In this document: piece by piece, positions 15,153-24,556 of the stretch
Layout: the number at the start of each line of letters is the position of its first letter
How positions within the stretch are numbered: position 1 is the first letter of the stretch
Translations under genes and position numbers: made by a program
Source of the DNA: SZUA-448 sp045627185
Lineage (GTDB): Bacteria; Bacillota; Clostridia; Lachnospirales; Lachnospiraceae
Direction of reading: 5' to 3'
NCBI GenBank assembly: GCA_045627185.1
Contig: JAZQNE010000148.1
Coordinates: forward strand, 1-32,498
DNA length: 32,498 nt
Notes under the pieces: generated by a model
Database searches by the model: none
Seen by the model: only the letters and a program-made list of their open reading frames with translations
What the model was told of the DNA's origin: nothing

Positions 15153-16418
15153 TCATTTTCTTCTGCGTTTTCTGTTTTTTAACACATAGAACAGAATCAG
15201 CAGTGTTACAAGCCATAGAATGGATGCAACCGCAAACCAGATACTGATTTTCTTAACCAGGTTCTCATAAGCATTTGTAAGTTCGTTTACAGTTGCTTCG
15301 TCAACGCCTTTTTTAGTTTCATCGTGGATTGTAATGTCCTTCGGAACATAGCGCTGGAGCGTCTTTTCAACACGGTCATACCTGTACAGGGCTGTTGCTC
15401 CGCCATTATATTTCAGCGGAATCAGAACGAAATCGTTCATGCTGTCATCAACGGGAGCAAACACAACAATGCTCTCCCCGTCAATTACAAGCTTTGTTCG
15501 CAGGAAGCCCTTTGGAACTTCCACGGAATCGGGATTTGTTTCGATTTCAAAGCTGAAATCTCCGTTCAGGAAAAGTTTGTCATCAGCCTTTGTAACGGTC
15601 AGGTTGTGCTGTACGGGAGTTTCAGTCGGTTTTGGTGTTTCCGTTGCAGATGGTTCACCGGTCGGTGTGGGTGTAGGCTGATTTGTCGTATCGAACTTGT
15701 AGACATTGATTTTGTAATCAAGTATTGTCCCGTTTTCTGCGGTTACAATAATATGAACCTCATTCCGGCCCGGGAAAAGCTTGTCGTAGCCGGTAATCTG
15801 GACGCTTTTGGCTTTTTCATCGTTCTGAATTGCGGAAACGTAGATTACATCAATATCTTTGGAAACGGTTGTACTGTACTCAAATATTTCGGGCGAAAAT
15901 GCCGGTGAAAGAACGCCCGGGCTCACGCGAAGGCTCTTAAGGGTTGCATCGGACGATGCATCCGGTGTAGCGCTTATGGTGACATAGCAATTTGTTTTTG
16001 AGTAGGAAAGCGATGTTCCGTCAGCATCATCAACATGATTTACTTCTGCTTCAAAATGGACCGTTCCGGGAGCAAGAGCAATGAATTTCATAAGATAATC
16101 TGCTTTTGTCTTGTTCGTATCAATTTCGGATACTACAACCGGACCGCCGTCTCCGCCTGCGCAGTGGCTCTGGTCGCCTATACGGCGGAAGGTAACCTTT
16201 GAATCGTCAAAGTTAACGTAGCAGTTGACTTCACCTATTTCAACATCGGCCTCAACGGTCAGCGTTACGGTGATTATATCGCCTACAAGACATTCCGTAT
16301 TATCAGCTGAAATGCTTACGGATGCACTCCCCGCAAACGCCTTCAGCGGCCGCAGAAAACCTGCCGCCGCTGTAAGTATAAATGTCATTATGAAAATTAA
16401 AAATACTCTTTTTCGCAT
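15153..16418 (-). CDS. Secreted, C-terminally anchored protein with cohesin-like and cadherin-like beta-sandwich domains
   Basis: A 421-residue surface protein. It has a signal peptide (about 1-30) and a beta domain resembling cohesin/Big-type modules (about 31-150, SVSISADNTECLVGDIITVTLTV). A cadherin-like beta-sandwich of the PF12733 kind follows (about 160-250, ATLKSLRVSPGVLSPAFSPE...FEYSTTV). Then come a Pro/Thr linker (PTPTPTGEPSATETPKPTE), another beta region, and a C-terminal membrane helix followed by KNRKRRRK. ATG 16418 begins one base after the upstream gene's stop (TAATATG) with CGGAG in front. The upstream protein carries the same PF12733-type domain, so the two probably work together at the cell surface. 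No enzyme motif is seen. Confidence 0.82.
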   Translation of the reverse strand: MRKRVFLIFIMTFILTAAAGFLRPLKAFAGSASVSISADNTECLVGDIITVTLTVEADVEIGEVNCYVNFDDSKVTFRRIGDQSHCAGGDGGPVVVSEIDTNKTKADYLMKFIALAPGTVHFEAEVNHVDDADGTSLSYSKTNCYVTISATPDASSDATLKSLRVSPGVLSPAFSPEIFEYSTTVSKDIDVIYVSAIQNDEKAKSVQITGYDKLFPGRNEVHIIVTAENGTILDYKINVYKFDTTNQPTPTPTGEPSATETPKPTETPVQHNLTVTKADDKLFLNGDFSFEIETNPDSVEVPKGFLRTKLVIDGESIVVFAPVDDSMNDFVLIPLKYNGGATALYRYDRVEKTLQRYVPKDITIHDETKKGVDEATVNELTNAYENLVKKISIWFAVASILWLVTLLILFYVLKNRKRRRK

Positions 16419-16419
16419 A

Positions 16420-19400
16420 TTACTCCGCTGCCTCACGTACAACATTGACAATGTATTCGCGTACATCGCCGTTTTCAGCAGTTACATACAGAATCAGGCG
16501 GTTAAGACCAAATTCAAGGCTGTATGCGCCTGCACCGGCTACTTTAGCCTTTGTGCTGACTGCAGTTCCGTTCAACTTAACAAGATCCATATCAGCATCA
16601 AGAATAACAGCATACTCCTGTGACTTGGAAATGTCAAATGTGGGTGAAAGCGGAAGTGTATTTCCGTCTCTGTCGGTAACTGTGAGTGTACTCAGCCAGT
16701 TGTTCGGATTGTATGCCTTTTCAGGTGCAGGGCACGGTGTTTCGGGCATATTCTCATATACGGGGATTGAGAAAACAATCGGAAGTGTATAAGCATCCTG
16801 TCCGTATGCCTGAACAACCTTTGCGGATTCAGAGTACGGTGCTTCGACGTTGCCCATATACTGATGTGAATAGGTTGCAGTCGAAGTCATATTAAATTTC
16901 TGAAGGTAAATCGTGTTCTGGCCACGTCCTACGATGTAGTTTCTGCCAAGGAAATACCCGCCGCCAAGAATCGATCTGTACGGGTCGGTCCATGGAATCA
17001 GGGCCATTCTGTTATATTCCTCATTCGTAGTGCCGTATTTTGCATATTTCAGGCCGTTAATAATTGCTCCGTTCGGTGCGGTACTGTTGTAAGCACCGAT
17101 GTTGAAGAAGTTGTAAAGGCCTTCATAGCCCGGAACTGTTCCTGTTACACTGTCGCTAAGTGCGCCGGTTCCCTTAATTACCTCCTGTTTTACACGGGAA
17201 GCCATATGGTACGGACTTACTCCCGAGTACTCAGCTGCTGCAATGAAGACTTCATCGTAGGTCATGGTTGCTGTTGCACCTGTGCTGTCAACGTAATTGA
17301 AGGAATGACCGCCAAGCAAAGTGTTATTTAAGATTTTCTTAATGCCGTCAAGTGTCTGATAATCGCTCTGGTAGGACAATAACTCGAACTGGAAAATACG
17401 TGTTGCATCAAGCCAGTTTCTGGGATCCATGTAGTACGCAAGGGCTTCCTTGGAAGCGGTTACCCAATATGTACCGTCATAAATTACAAAGCTGTCTGTC
17501 TTCCAGTTATATGCGCCCTTTTCAAGTGATTTCCACTCAATTGATTTGCTGTTCGGAAGAAGGTTTGTACCGACAACGTTTTCGGAATTGAGGGATTTCT
17601 CCCAGTCAAGTCCGACATGGTTTGCAACAAACTGCCATGAAGGATATTTCTCATGAAGTGCGCGAAGTTTTACCTTATAGCTTTCAGGGAATCCCTGCTG
17701 TTCAAGTTTTGTCTCAAAATCAACTTCCGTTTCGGGTGTTGTTACGAAGCAGCTGTTAATATAGCCTGCGTATTCAACACCTTCAAAGATGAATTCTACT
17801 TCAAACCACTCCGTATCGTTAATAACGGTTCTTGTGACGATTTTGACTTCATCTGTATTTTTAAGATATACGGCATTGCCTGCATCATCTTTCACAAGCA
17901 TTCCGCCCTCTCCTGCAGCCGTCTTAACCGAAAGAACTGTTGAAACGCTTGAAATGTTTGCATTTCCAAGGTAAGGAGTAGGTGTAGGTGAAGGTGTATT
18001 TGTTACCGTAGGTGTAGGTGTATTGGTGATTACCGGTGTAAGGGTCGGTTTCGGTGTAACCGTAGGAATCGGTGTAGGCGAAACCGAAGGTGTGGGCGGA
18101 GCAGTCGGTACAGGTGTAGGGCTGACCATTATGATATCCGACCAGAGGATGAAGCCCGAATAATCTCTTACTCCGTCATTATAGGTTGCCTTGAACCAGT
18201 AAGGATCATCAGCCATCTGTGAAACAAGGTATACAAGTGAACCGGAAGGAATGTTGAGCGGTGAACCCGATGCATTCTTTACGGTGTCTGACTTGCTGCT
18301 GTCCGAGACATGCAGATTTGATGTCTGTACTCTTACTACGGCTTCTGCGGACGGTGTGCTCTTGAAGCATACATATACGCTGTAAACATAGCCCTTTGTA
18401 AGTTTTCCGTTAAAGACGGTTTCAACTCCGTACCAGGACTGGGAACCGTCATATACCTGACAGAGAATGGTGAGTTCCTGTCCGTAAGGAAGTGTTCCAA
18501 GGATTTTTCCTGTGCTTGAGCTTGGTGACTCACGGAAATTGATTGATTTTGTACAAACAAATGCTTTATGTCTGAAGAACTCATTCGGTGTACCGTCAGG
18601 GTTAACCGGATTTTCAGGAACGGATGTGGGTGTTGCCGTAGGTGCCTTTGTGGGTACAGGTGTTGCCGTAGGATTCGAAGGAACATTGATTGCCTTCTCA
18701 GGTGTTACATATTCAGCAAAGAGATAACCTTCGATTTCAACATTCTTAAATCTTGTTTTAACTTTATACCAATCGCCCGAAACACCCAGAATTACAAGGC
18801 TATCGCCCTTTGAAAGGACTGCTTCTACTCCGTTTACAACCACTCTTGAATACATTGTATCAGGGCCTGTTCTGACATTAACCGTAGTATTTGCAACTGC
18901 ATTTACAGGCTCGAACGGCTGTGGAGTTGAAGTGGGTGTTACTGTTACATTAGGGTCAGGCGTAGGTGTTGCGGTTGCAGGCACCGGTGTTACGGTTGGT
19001 GTTGCAGTTGGCTTCGGGGTTGCCGTAGGAACGGGTGTTGCAGTAGGTGTAGGTGTGACTTTTACTGTATTTCCCGTTTTTACATACTTGGCACTTACAT
19101 AACCCGTAAAGTCATATCCGTTTGCTATGGCACGCATGAAGTACCAGTTTCCCGTTTGAGAAAATATGGTTATCTGCACTCCGTAGTGAAGTGTCATGGT
19201 CTTGCCGTCAATCACAATTTTTGAATAACTCGTGCCCGGGCCGGTTCTGACATTAAGTCCGTTTTCGGTATCATCTATGACAGTTCCTATAATTGCACTT
19301 ATCGTAACAGGTGTTACGGTCGGCACCGGTGTTGCCGTAGGTGTCGATGTAGGCTTTGGTGTTGCCGTAGGTGTTGAGGTTGCGGGAACCGGTGTTGCCG

Positions 19401-21003
19401 TAGGCGTTGAAGTTGCGGGAACCGGCGTAGCCGTAGGTGTTGCGGTTGCAGGCACCGGTGTAGCAGTAGGTGTTGCTGTAGGCTTCGGGGTTGCTGTAGG
19501 AGTAACAGCCTTCTTTGTTACATATGAAGCGAAAAGATAACCGTATATCTCCTGCTTGTTATAGGTTGCCCTTATATAACTCCATTCGCCCGATGTACTG
19601 ATTACTTCAAGCTCCTGGTTTCTTACAAGATAAGCCTGGCTTCCGTTTACAACCACACGGTCATAGCTTGTGGACGGGCCTGTGCGGACATTAACGGAGC
19701 TTACACTTACATATGCATTGTAAGGATTCTTTGCAGGAACGGGTGTAGGGGTAACCTGAATTGCATTACCCTTTTTAATATATGTTCCGCTGCAGTAACC
19801 GGTAATATCGTGTCCGTTAACTGTTGCGCGGATATAATACCACTTGCCGGTCTGTGAGAAAATTGTAACCTGAGCACCAAGCTTAAGCGTAACAGGTGTT
19901 CCGTTTACGGTTACTTTGGAATAAGTTGTTCCGGGACCGATTCGAACGTTCAGACCGTTTGCGGTAGCATCGGTTGATGTGCCGATGTATGCCGTGATTG
20001 TTCCGACATCGGGAATCGGTGTGGGTGTTGCGGGCTGATTTGTTACGGAAGGCTTTGGTGTAGGTGTAGATGTTGCCTTCGGCACAGGTGTTGCAGTTGC
20101 TTTTACGGCAGGTGTAGGTGTTACTTTAACCGCATTACCCTTGATAACATATTTTGCACTTACATAACCGGTAAAATCGTATCCGTTTGCGTTTGTACGC
20201 ATGTAATACCAGTTGCCGGTCTGTGCAAGAATGGTGATCTGTGTTCCGTACTTGAGTGTCATTGTCTTTCCGTCAATGACAACTTTTGAATAACTTGTAC
20301 TCGGACCGATTCTTACATTCAGTCCGTTGGCCGTATCATCAATAACCGTACCAAGATATGCATTAACTGTATTGGGTGCGGATGTAGGATTGGAAGCAGG
20401 TTTGGCGGTAGGCGTAGGCTGAATCGAGCCGGTCATGGTGTAGTACGGAGCATATGAGTATCCATATACCTCCTTGCCATTATAAATAGCTCTCAGATAG
20501 TACCAGCTGCCACTCTTCGAAATAACTTCTACCTTCTGATTAAGCTTAAACGAAAGCGCTTTTCCGTCTACTTTTACCTGAGCATAATTAGTTGACGGGC
20601 CTGTTCTGACATTTACAACCGAAACATTTACATATGCATTATATTTGATTTCAGGAACGGGTGTAGGTGTAAGAATCGGAGCTACAACCGTAATGTACGG
20701 AGCATAACAGTAGCCCTCGATGGCTTTGTTGTTAAATGTGGATTTAATTTTATACCAGCTTCCCGAAGAAGAATATATTTCGACCTGCTGGTTCAGTGTG
20801 AGATATGCTTCCTTGCCGTTTACGGAAACCCTTGCATAGTTGGTGGAAGGGCCTGTACGGACATTGACAACATTAACATTAACGTAGCCTATTGAAGAGG
20901 CTGCGGCAGGTTTTCCGGTGTTCTTTGCGATTCCGAGAGCCAGAACCATTAAAAAAATCACAACTCCGCTCGTTACCTTTTTATTATGGAACAATTTCTT
21001 CAT
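16420..21003 (-). CDS. Giant secreted SH3b-repeat N-acetylglucosaminidase
   Basis: A 1527-residue wall hydrolase. A signal peptide (about 1-36) is followed by about ten bacterial SH3-type repeats (38-1085). Seven carry a clear xxLNVRxGPxTxYxxV core and an SGxWYxIR...GYxxAxYV end, and the last three are divergent. Pro/Thr linkers separate them; the longest is at about 498-571. Residues about 1095-1430 form a glucosaminidase-type catalytic domain (YPSWQFVANHVGLDWEKS, ASRVKQEV with a candidate catalytic Glu, and YNFFNIGAY). A cadherin-like beta-sandwich closes it (about 1435-1527). It probably cleaves peptidoglycan glycan strands, with SH3b repeats binding the wall. ATG 21003 has AAGGAGG ten bases upstream. 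Confidence 0.9.
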   Translation of the reverse strand: MKKLFHNKKVTSGVVIFLMVLALGIAKNTGKPAAASSIGYVNVNVVNVRTGPSTNYARVSVNGKEAYLTLNQQVEIYSSSGSWYKIKSTFNNKAIEGYCYAPYITVVAPILTPTPVPEIKYNAYVNVSVVNVRTGPSTNYAQVKVDGKALSFKLNQKVEVISKSGSWYYLRAIYNGKEVYGYSYAPYYTMTGSIQPTPTAKPASNPTSAPNTVNAYLGTVIDDTANGLNVRIGPSTSYSKVVIDGKTMTLKYGTQITILAQTGNWYYMRTNANGYDFTGYVSAKYVIKGNAVKVTPTPAVKATATPVPKATSTPTPKPSVTNQPATPTPIPDVGTITAYIGTSTDATANGLNVRIGPGTTYSKVTVNGTPVTLKLGAQVTIFSQTGKWYYIRATVNGHDITGYCSGTYIKKGNAIQVTPTPVPAKNPYNAYVSVSSVNVRTGPSTSYDRVVVNGSQAYLVRNQELEVISTSGEWSYIRATYNKQEIYGYLFASYVTKKAVTPTATPKPTATPTATPVPATATPTATPVPATSTPTATPVPATSTPTATPKPTSTPTATPVPTVTPVTISAIIGTVIDDTENGLNVRTGPGTSYSKIVIDGKTMTLHYGVQITIFSQTGNWYFMRAIANGYDFTGYVSAKYVKTGNTVKVTPTPTATPVPTATPKPTATPTVTPVPATATPTPDPNVTVTPTSTPQPFEPVNAVANTTVNVRTGPDTMYSRVVVNGVEAVLSKGDSLVILGVSGDWYKVKTRFKNVEIEGYLFAEYVTPEKAINVPSNPTATPVPTKAPTATPTSVPENPVNPDGTPNEFFRHKAFVCTKSINFRESPSSSTGKILGTLPYGQELTILCQVYDGSQSWYGVETVFNGKLTKGYVYSVYVCFKSTPSAEAVVRVQTSNLHVSDSSKSDTVKNASGSPLNIPSGSLVYLVSQMADDPYWFKATYNDGVRDYSGFILWSDIIMVSPTPVPTAPPTPSVSPTPIPTVTPKPTLTPVITNTPTPTVTNTPSPTPTPYLGNANISSVSTVLSVKTAAGEGGMLVKDDAGNAVYLKNTDEVKIVTRTVINDTEWFEVEFIFEGVEYAGYINSCFVTTPETEVDFETKLEQQGFPESYKVKLRALHEKYPSWQFVANHVGLDWEKSLNSENVVGTNLLPNSKSIEWKSLEKGAYNWKTDSFVIYDGTYWVTASKEALAYYMDPRNWLDATRIFQFELLSYQSDYQTLDGIKKILNNTLLGGHSFNYVDSTGATATMTYDEVFIAAAEYSGVSPYHMASRVKQEVIKGTGALSDSVTGTVPGYEGLYNFFNIGAYNSTAPNGAIINGLKYAKYGTTNEEYNRMALIPWTDPYRSILGGGYFLGRNYIVGRGQNTIYLQKFNMTSTATYSHQYMGNVEAPYSESAKVVQAYGQDAYTLPIVFSIPVYENMPETPCPAPEKAYNPNNWLSTLTVTDRDGNTLPLSPTFDISKSQEYAVILDADMDLVKLNGTAVSTKAKVAGAGAYSLEFGLNRLILYVTAENGDVREYIVNVVREAAE
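19316..19505 (-). repeat. 33-bp tandem repeats encoding a Pro/Thr linker
   Basis: Within the SH3b protein gene, near-identical 33-base units encode the 11-residue period PATSTPTATPV, imperfectly repeated about four to five times and grading into shorter TPTATPKP units. Such arrays can expand or contract by replication slippage without breaking the frame, because the unit is a multiple of three. Confidence 0.75.
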
Positions 21004-21099
21004 TAATAACGAACCTCCTTGTGATCTAATTTCTACGATGTTTTTTTGTTCAAATCCCATTTTTCGTCCAAAAAGAGAAAGATACAGATTTATAAAGAT

Positions 21100-21105
21100 A
21101 TTATA
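21100..21105 (-). promoter_or_regulatory. Possible -10 box for the SH3b-glucosaminidase operon
   Basis: TATAAT on the minus strand about 95 bases before the ATG at 21003, within an A/T-rich run. No good -35 hexamer stands 16-18 bases upstream, so recognition may need an activator. This is a weak call. Confidence 0.35.
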
Positions 21106-21165
21106 ATATATATATCGAAAAAAAAACAGTTTTTTTTAGGGAAAACCGCAAAAATAAAGCATTTT

Positions 21166-21187
21166 TTATGTGAATTTTATGTGAATT
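21166..21187. repeat. Perfect 11-bp tandem repeat, candidate operator
   Basis: Two contiguous copies of TTATGTGAATT (21166-21176 and 21177-21187) lie about 60 bases upstream of the possible -10 box of the SH3b gene and downstream of the glyA terminator. An 11-bp direct period places both copies on the same helix face, the usual geometry for tandem binding of OmpR-type response regulators. The regulator is not identified. Confidence 0.5.
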
Positions 21188-21219
21188 AAGGTTCTTTGCG
21201 AAAATAAAGATAAACAGTA

Positions 21220-21272
21220 AAAAAGAGTCAATGTACCAGCTCTTCTCAGGGCCTGATACATCAACTCTTTTT
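21220..21272 (-). terminator. Intrinsic terminator of the purine/glyA operon
   Basis: On the minus strand a 16-bp stem (AGAGTTGATGTATCAG against CTGGTACATTGACTCT, with a few G-U pairs) encloses a 13-base loop and is followed by TTTTTT. It starts about 20 bases after the glyA stop. A T-run on the other side makes it potentially bidirectional. Confidence 0.88.
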
Positions 21273-21292
21273 AGCTTCATTTTATAATCCCG

Positions 21293-22534
21293 TTAACCGA
21301 ACAGCGGATATGAATCCGTAAGCACTTTAACAAGTGATTTTGCCTGTTCCTTATTACCTTCGGGATCCTTAACAACAAGTGAAATTGCCTCAGCTATGAT
21401 TTCCATATCCTTAGGAGTCATGCCGCGTGTAGTGACCGCAGGTGTTCCAAGGCGGATACCGCTTGTGATTCCGGGCTTTTCAGGGTCATTGGGAATGGCA
21501 TTCTTATTGCAGGTAATGTTAACAGCATCAAGGAAATGCTCAGTATCTTTACCGGTACGTCCGACACTTCTAAGGTCAACAAGCATCAGGTGGTTGTCCG
21601 TTCCGCCCGAAACAAGGTCAAATCCGCGATTAACAAGGCCTTTTGCAAGTGCTGCCGCATTAGCAACAATATTTCCGGCATATTCTTTGAAGGAAGGTTC
21701 AAGAGCTTCCTTAAAGCATACAGCCTTTGCAGCAATAACATGCATAAGAGGGCCGCCCTGAATTCCCGGGAACAGAGCCTTGTTGAGCTTGTGTTCTTCT
21801 GCAAATTCAGCGGTTGAAAGAATCATGCCTCCGCGCGGTCCGCGAAGTGTTTTATGGGTAGTTGTAGTAACAACATGTGCGTAAGGGAACGGGCTTTCAT
21901 GATAGCCTGTGCATACAAGACCCGCAATATGGGCAATATCAGCCATAAGATAAGCTCCGACAGAATCGGCAATCTCACGGAATCGCTTGAAATCAATTTT
22001 TCTGGCATAAGCGCTTGCACCGCAGACAATCATCTTGGGGTGGCATTCCTTTGCAAGGCGCTCAACTTCGTCATAATCGATGTAGCCTTCATCGTTTGTC
22101 CCATAAGGAACAATATTAAAGTAGGTTCCGGAGAAATTAACGGAGCTGCCGTGTGAAAGGTGACCGCCGTGAGCAAGGCTCATACCCATGATTGTGTCTC
22201 CGGGCTTGCAAAGAGCAAAGAAAACTACCATGTTTGCCTGTGCGCCGGAATGAGGCTGAACGTTCGCATAGGTGCAGTTAAACAGCTTCATCGCACGCTG
22301 TTTTGCAAGGTCTTCTACAATATCAACATATTCACAGCCGCCGTAATAGCGCTTTCCGGGATACCCCTCCGCATACTTGTTTGTAAGCGGGCTTCCCATG
22401 GCAGCCATAACAGCCGGGCTGACAAAGTTTTCTGAAGCAATAAGTTCAATGTGGCTTTCCTGACGCTGCATTTCAAGGGAAATCGCATCAGCAATTTCAG
22501 GATCTGCAGCTTTAATCGAATCAAATGAATACAT
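21293..22534 (-). CDS. glyA: Serine hydroxymethyltransferase
   Basis: A 413-residue PLP enzyme of standard length that converts serine and tetrahydrofolate to glycine and 5,10-methylene-tetrahydrofolate. The PLP lysine lies in TTTTHKTLRGPRGG (about residue 228). Other family blocks are IELIASENFVSPAV, NKYAEGYPGKRYYGGC, NVQPHSGAQAN and SGIRLGTPAVTTRG. ATG 22534 has AAGGAGA at normal spacing; the ten extra upstream codons of the frame are not needed. It is the last gene of the pur operon and fits there functionally: glycine is the PurD substrate and folate one-carbon units feed PurN. A terminator follows. Confidence 0.97.
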   Translation of the reverse strand: MYSFDSIKAADPEIADAISLEMQRQESHIELIASENFVSPAVMAAMGSPLTNKYAEGYPGKRYYGGCEYVDIVEDLAKQRAMKLFNCTYANVQPHSGAQANMVVFFALCKPGDTIMGMSLAHGGHLSHGSSVNFSGTYFNIVPYGTNDEGYIDYDEVERLAKECHPKMIVCGASAYARKIDFKRFREIADSVGAYLMADIAHIAGLVCTGYHESPFPYAHVVTTTTHKTLRGPRGGMILSTAEFAEEHKLNKALFPGIQGGPLMHVIAAKAVCFKEALEPSFKEYAGNIVANAAALAKGLVNRGFDLVSGGTDNHLMLVDLRSVGRTGKDTEHFLDAVNITCNKNAIPNDPEKPGITSGIRLGTPAVTTRGMTPKDMEIIAEAISLVVKDPEGNKEQAKSLVKVLTDSYPLFG

Positions 22535-22587
22535 ATTTTTCTCCTTTTCTTTCCACGCGTGCACGTCACGCTCATATTATCCTTGTT

Positions 22588-23868
22588 TTATTTTATTGCC
22601 TGATCGATTGATTTTCCGATATCGGTCCGCATATATTTGTTTTCAAAGTCAATCCACTTTGTGGCTTCGTATGCTTTTTTTCTTGCCTCCGCAAGGTCAT
22701 CTCCCAGTGCGGTGACGCCAAGCACACGTCCGCCGTTTGTTACTACCCTGCCCTGCTCGTCAAATTTTGTTCCGGCATGATACAGGATATAATCCGGTTT
22801 TCCTTCAAAGTTTTCTTCTCCGGTGATGACAAATCCTTTTTGATATTTTTCCGGGTAACCATCCGATGCAAGAACCACACAGACAGCGGCATTATCGGCA
22901 AATTCAAGATTGATTTCATCAAGACGGCCGTCTATGCAGGCTTCAAATACCTCTACTATGTCATTCTTCATTCGGGGAAGAACAACCTGGGTCTCAGGAT
23001 CTCCGAAACGGGCATTGTATTCAAGAACCCTGGGGCCGTCCTTTGTAAGAATCAGACCAAAGAAGATAACTCCCTTGAACGGCCTGCCCTCAGCTGTCAT
23101 GGCGTCAACAGTGGGCTGATAAATATATTTTCTGCAGAAGGAATCAACCTCGACAGTATAGAACGGGCTTGGTGAAAAGTTTCCCATACCGCCGGTGTTA
23201 AGGCCTTCATCGTTATCCTTCGCACGCTTGTGGTCCTGTGCGGATGTCATAATCTTAATTGTTTTCCCGTCAACAAACGAAAGAACGGAAACTTCGCGTC
23301 CCACAAGGAATTCTTCAACTACTATGCGGTCTCCGGCACTTCCGAACTGCCTGTCTTCCATCAGTGTCTTAACGCCGGCAAGAGCTTCCTCACGTGTATT
23401 GCAGATGAGAACACCCTTTCCGAGTGCAAGCCCGTCAGCCTTCAAAACTATAGGCATTTTCGCCGTTTTCAGGTATTCCGTTGCTTTTTCGGCAGAATCA
23501 AAGGTCTCATAAGCAGCTGTCGGAATTCCGTATTTCTTCATAAGGTCCTTTGAAAAAGCCTTTGAAGCTTCAAGAATGGCTGCAGCCTTATTCGGGCCGA
23601 AAACTCTCAGTCCGCGGGCCGAAAGAACATCGGTAATACCGCCTGCAAGCGGATCATCCGGTCCCACAACCACAAGACCTATTTCTTTTTGGATGGCAAA
23701 ATCTGCAATAGCATCAAAATCCATCACCTTAATCGGAACACATTCCGCAATTTTAGCAATTCCCGCATTTCCGGGTGCGCAGTAAAGCTTGTCGCAAAAC
23801 GGACTTTCTGCAATTTTCCGGCAGATGGCATGCTCACGGCCGCCTCCGCCAATAACAAGAATCTTCAT
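22588..23868 (-). CDS. purD: Phosphoribosylamine-glycine ligase (GAR synthetase)
   Basis: A 426-residue ATP-grasp enzyme for step two of de novo purine synthesis. It joins glycine to phosphoribosylamine. It begins MKILVIGGGGREHAI, the family's usual N-terminus, at ATG 23868 with GGGGG upstream. An ATG four codons earlier (23880) also has an AGAGGA site and cannot be excluded. Motifs include VVGPDDPLAGGITD, PIVLKADGLALGKGV (ATP-grasp), NTGGMGNFSPSPF and LEYNARFGDPETQVVLPR. It follows purN by 94 bases and precedes glyA by 53. Confidence 0.96.
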   Translation of the reverse strand: MKILVIGGGGREHAICRKIAESPFCDKLYCAPGNAGIAKIAECVPIKVMDFDAIADFAIQKEIGLVVVGPDDPLAGGITDVLSARGLRVFGPNKAAAILEASKAFSKDLMKKYGIPTAAYETFDSAEKATEYLKTAKMPIVLKADGLALGKGVLICNTREEALAGVKTLMEDRQFGSAGDRIVVEEFLVGREVSVLSFVDGKTIKIMTSAQDHKRAKDNDEGLNTGGMGNFSPSPFYTVEVDSFCRKYIYQPTVDAMTAEGRPFKGVIFFGLILTKDGPRVLEYNARFGDPETQVVLPRMKNDIVEVFEACIDGRLDEINLEFADNAAVCVVLASDGYPEKYQKGFVITGEENFEGKPDYILYHAGTKFDEQGRVVTNGGRVLGVTALGDDLAEARKKAYEATKWIDFENKYMRTDIGKSIDQAIK

Positions 23869-23962
23869 TCTAACCCCCATTCTGTCCTCTCAGGGAACAA
23901 TTAATAGCCGGTTTCGTTGAAAAAACCTGCGTCCGCCCACAACAGCAAAACGGACATTTATG

Positions 23963-24556
23963 TTACAGCAAATTATTTGCTATGGCATCTATTGCCTTCG
24001 GGAGAATAACCCATTCAGCCTGCTCCATAATCCTCTTCTGAAGAATTTCGGGAGTATCCCCCGGCAGTACCTCAACTGCCTTCTGGTAGATAATCGGACC
24101 GGTGTCGGTTCCCGCATCCACAAAATGAACGGTTGCACCACTCACTTTGCAGCCTCTTGCAAGAACAGCCTCATGAACCTTTAAGCCGTACATTCCGTCT
24201 CCGCAAAATGAAGGAATAAGTGAAGGATGAATATTGATGATACGTCCCGCAAACCGCTCAACAACTGCCTTTGGAACAATAACCAGATAGCCGGCAAGAA
24301 CAATTAAATCAGGTTTTAACTTTTCTAACTGTTCCAAAAGCGCCCGGTTAAAGTCATTTCTTTCAGCAAAATTTTTAGGTGAAATACAGTAATCCGGGAT
24401 TCCTGCCTTACGGGCTCTTTCAAGAGCATATGCATCCGGTTTGTTACTGATAACTCCAATCAGCTTTGTATTGCGAACGGTGCCGTCCTCCACTCTGTCA
24501 ATAATGGCCTGAAGGTTTGTGCCGCCGCCCGAAACCATCACAACCACATTTAGCAT
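23963..24556 (-). CDS. purN: Phosphoribosylglycinamide formyltransferase
   Basis: A 197-residue folate-dependent GAR transformylase (step three of purine synthesis). It has the N-terminal VMVSGGGTNLQAI phosphate-binding loop, the catalytic NIHPSLIPSF block (Asn and His), and DTGPIIYQKAVEVLPGDTPE with the catalytic Asp. The ATG at 24556 overlaps the end of purM by seven bases, with AGGA inside purM, so the two are translationally coupled. Length and motifs are normal. Confidence 0.96.
   Translation of the reverse strand: MLNVVVMVSGGGTNLQAIIDRVEDGTVRNTKLIGVISNKPDAYALERARKAGIPDYCISPKNFAERNDFNRALLEQLEKLKPDLIVLAGYLVIVPKAVVERFAGRIINIHPSLIPSFCGDGMYGLKVHEAVLARGCKVSGATVHFVDAGTDTGPIIYQKAVEVLPGDTPEILQKRIMEQAEWVILPKAIDAIANNLL

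Noticed and set aside
19232..19540. Plus-strand frame encoding a Val/Gly-rich repeat protein opposite the SH3b gene
   Set aside because: It is the antisense reading of the Pro/Thr linker codons and has no ribosome site. The minus-strand frame has clear domains.
21004..21060. ATG at 21060 as the start of the SH3b protein
   Set aside because: No ribosome site precedes it, and the signal peptide would be preceded by 19 polar residues. ATG 21003 has AAGGAGG and a typical signal sequence.
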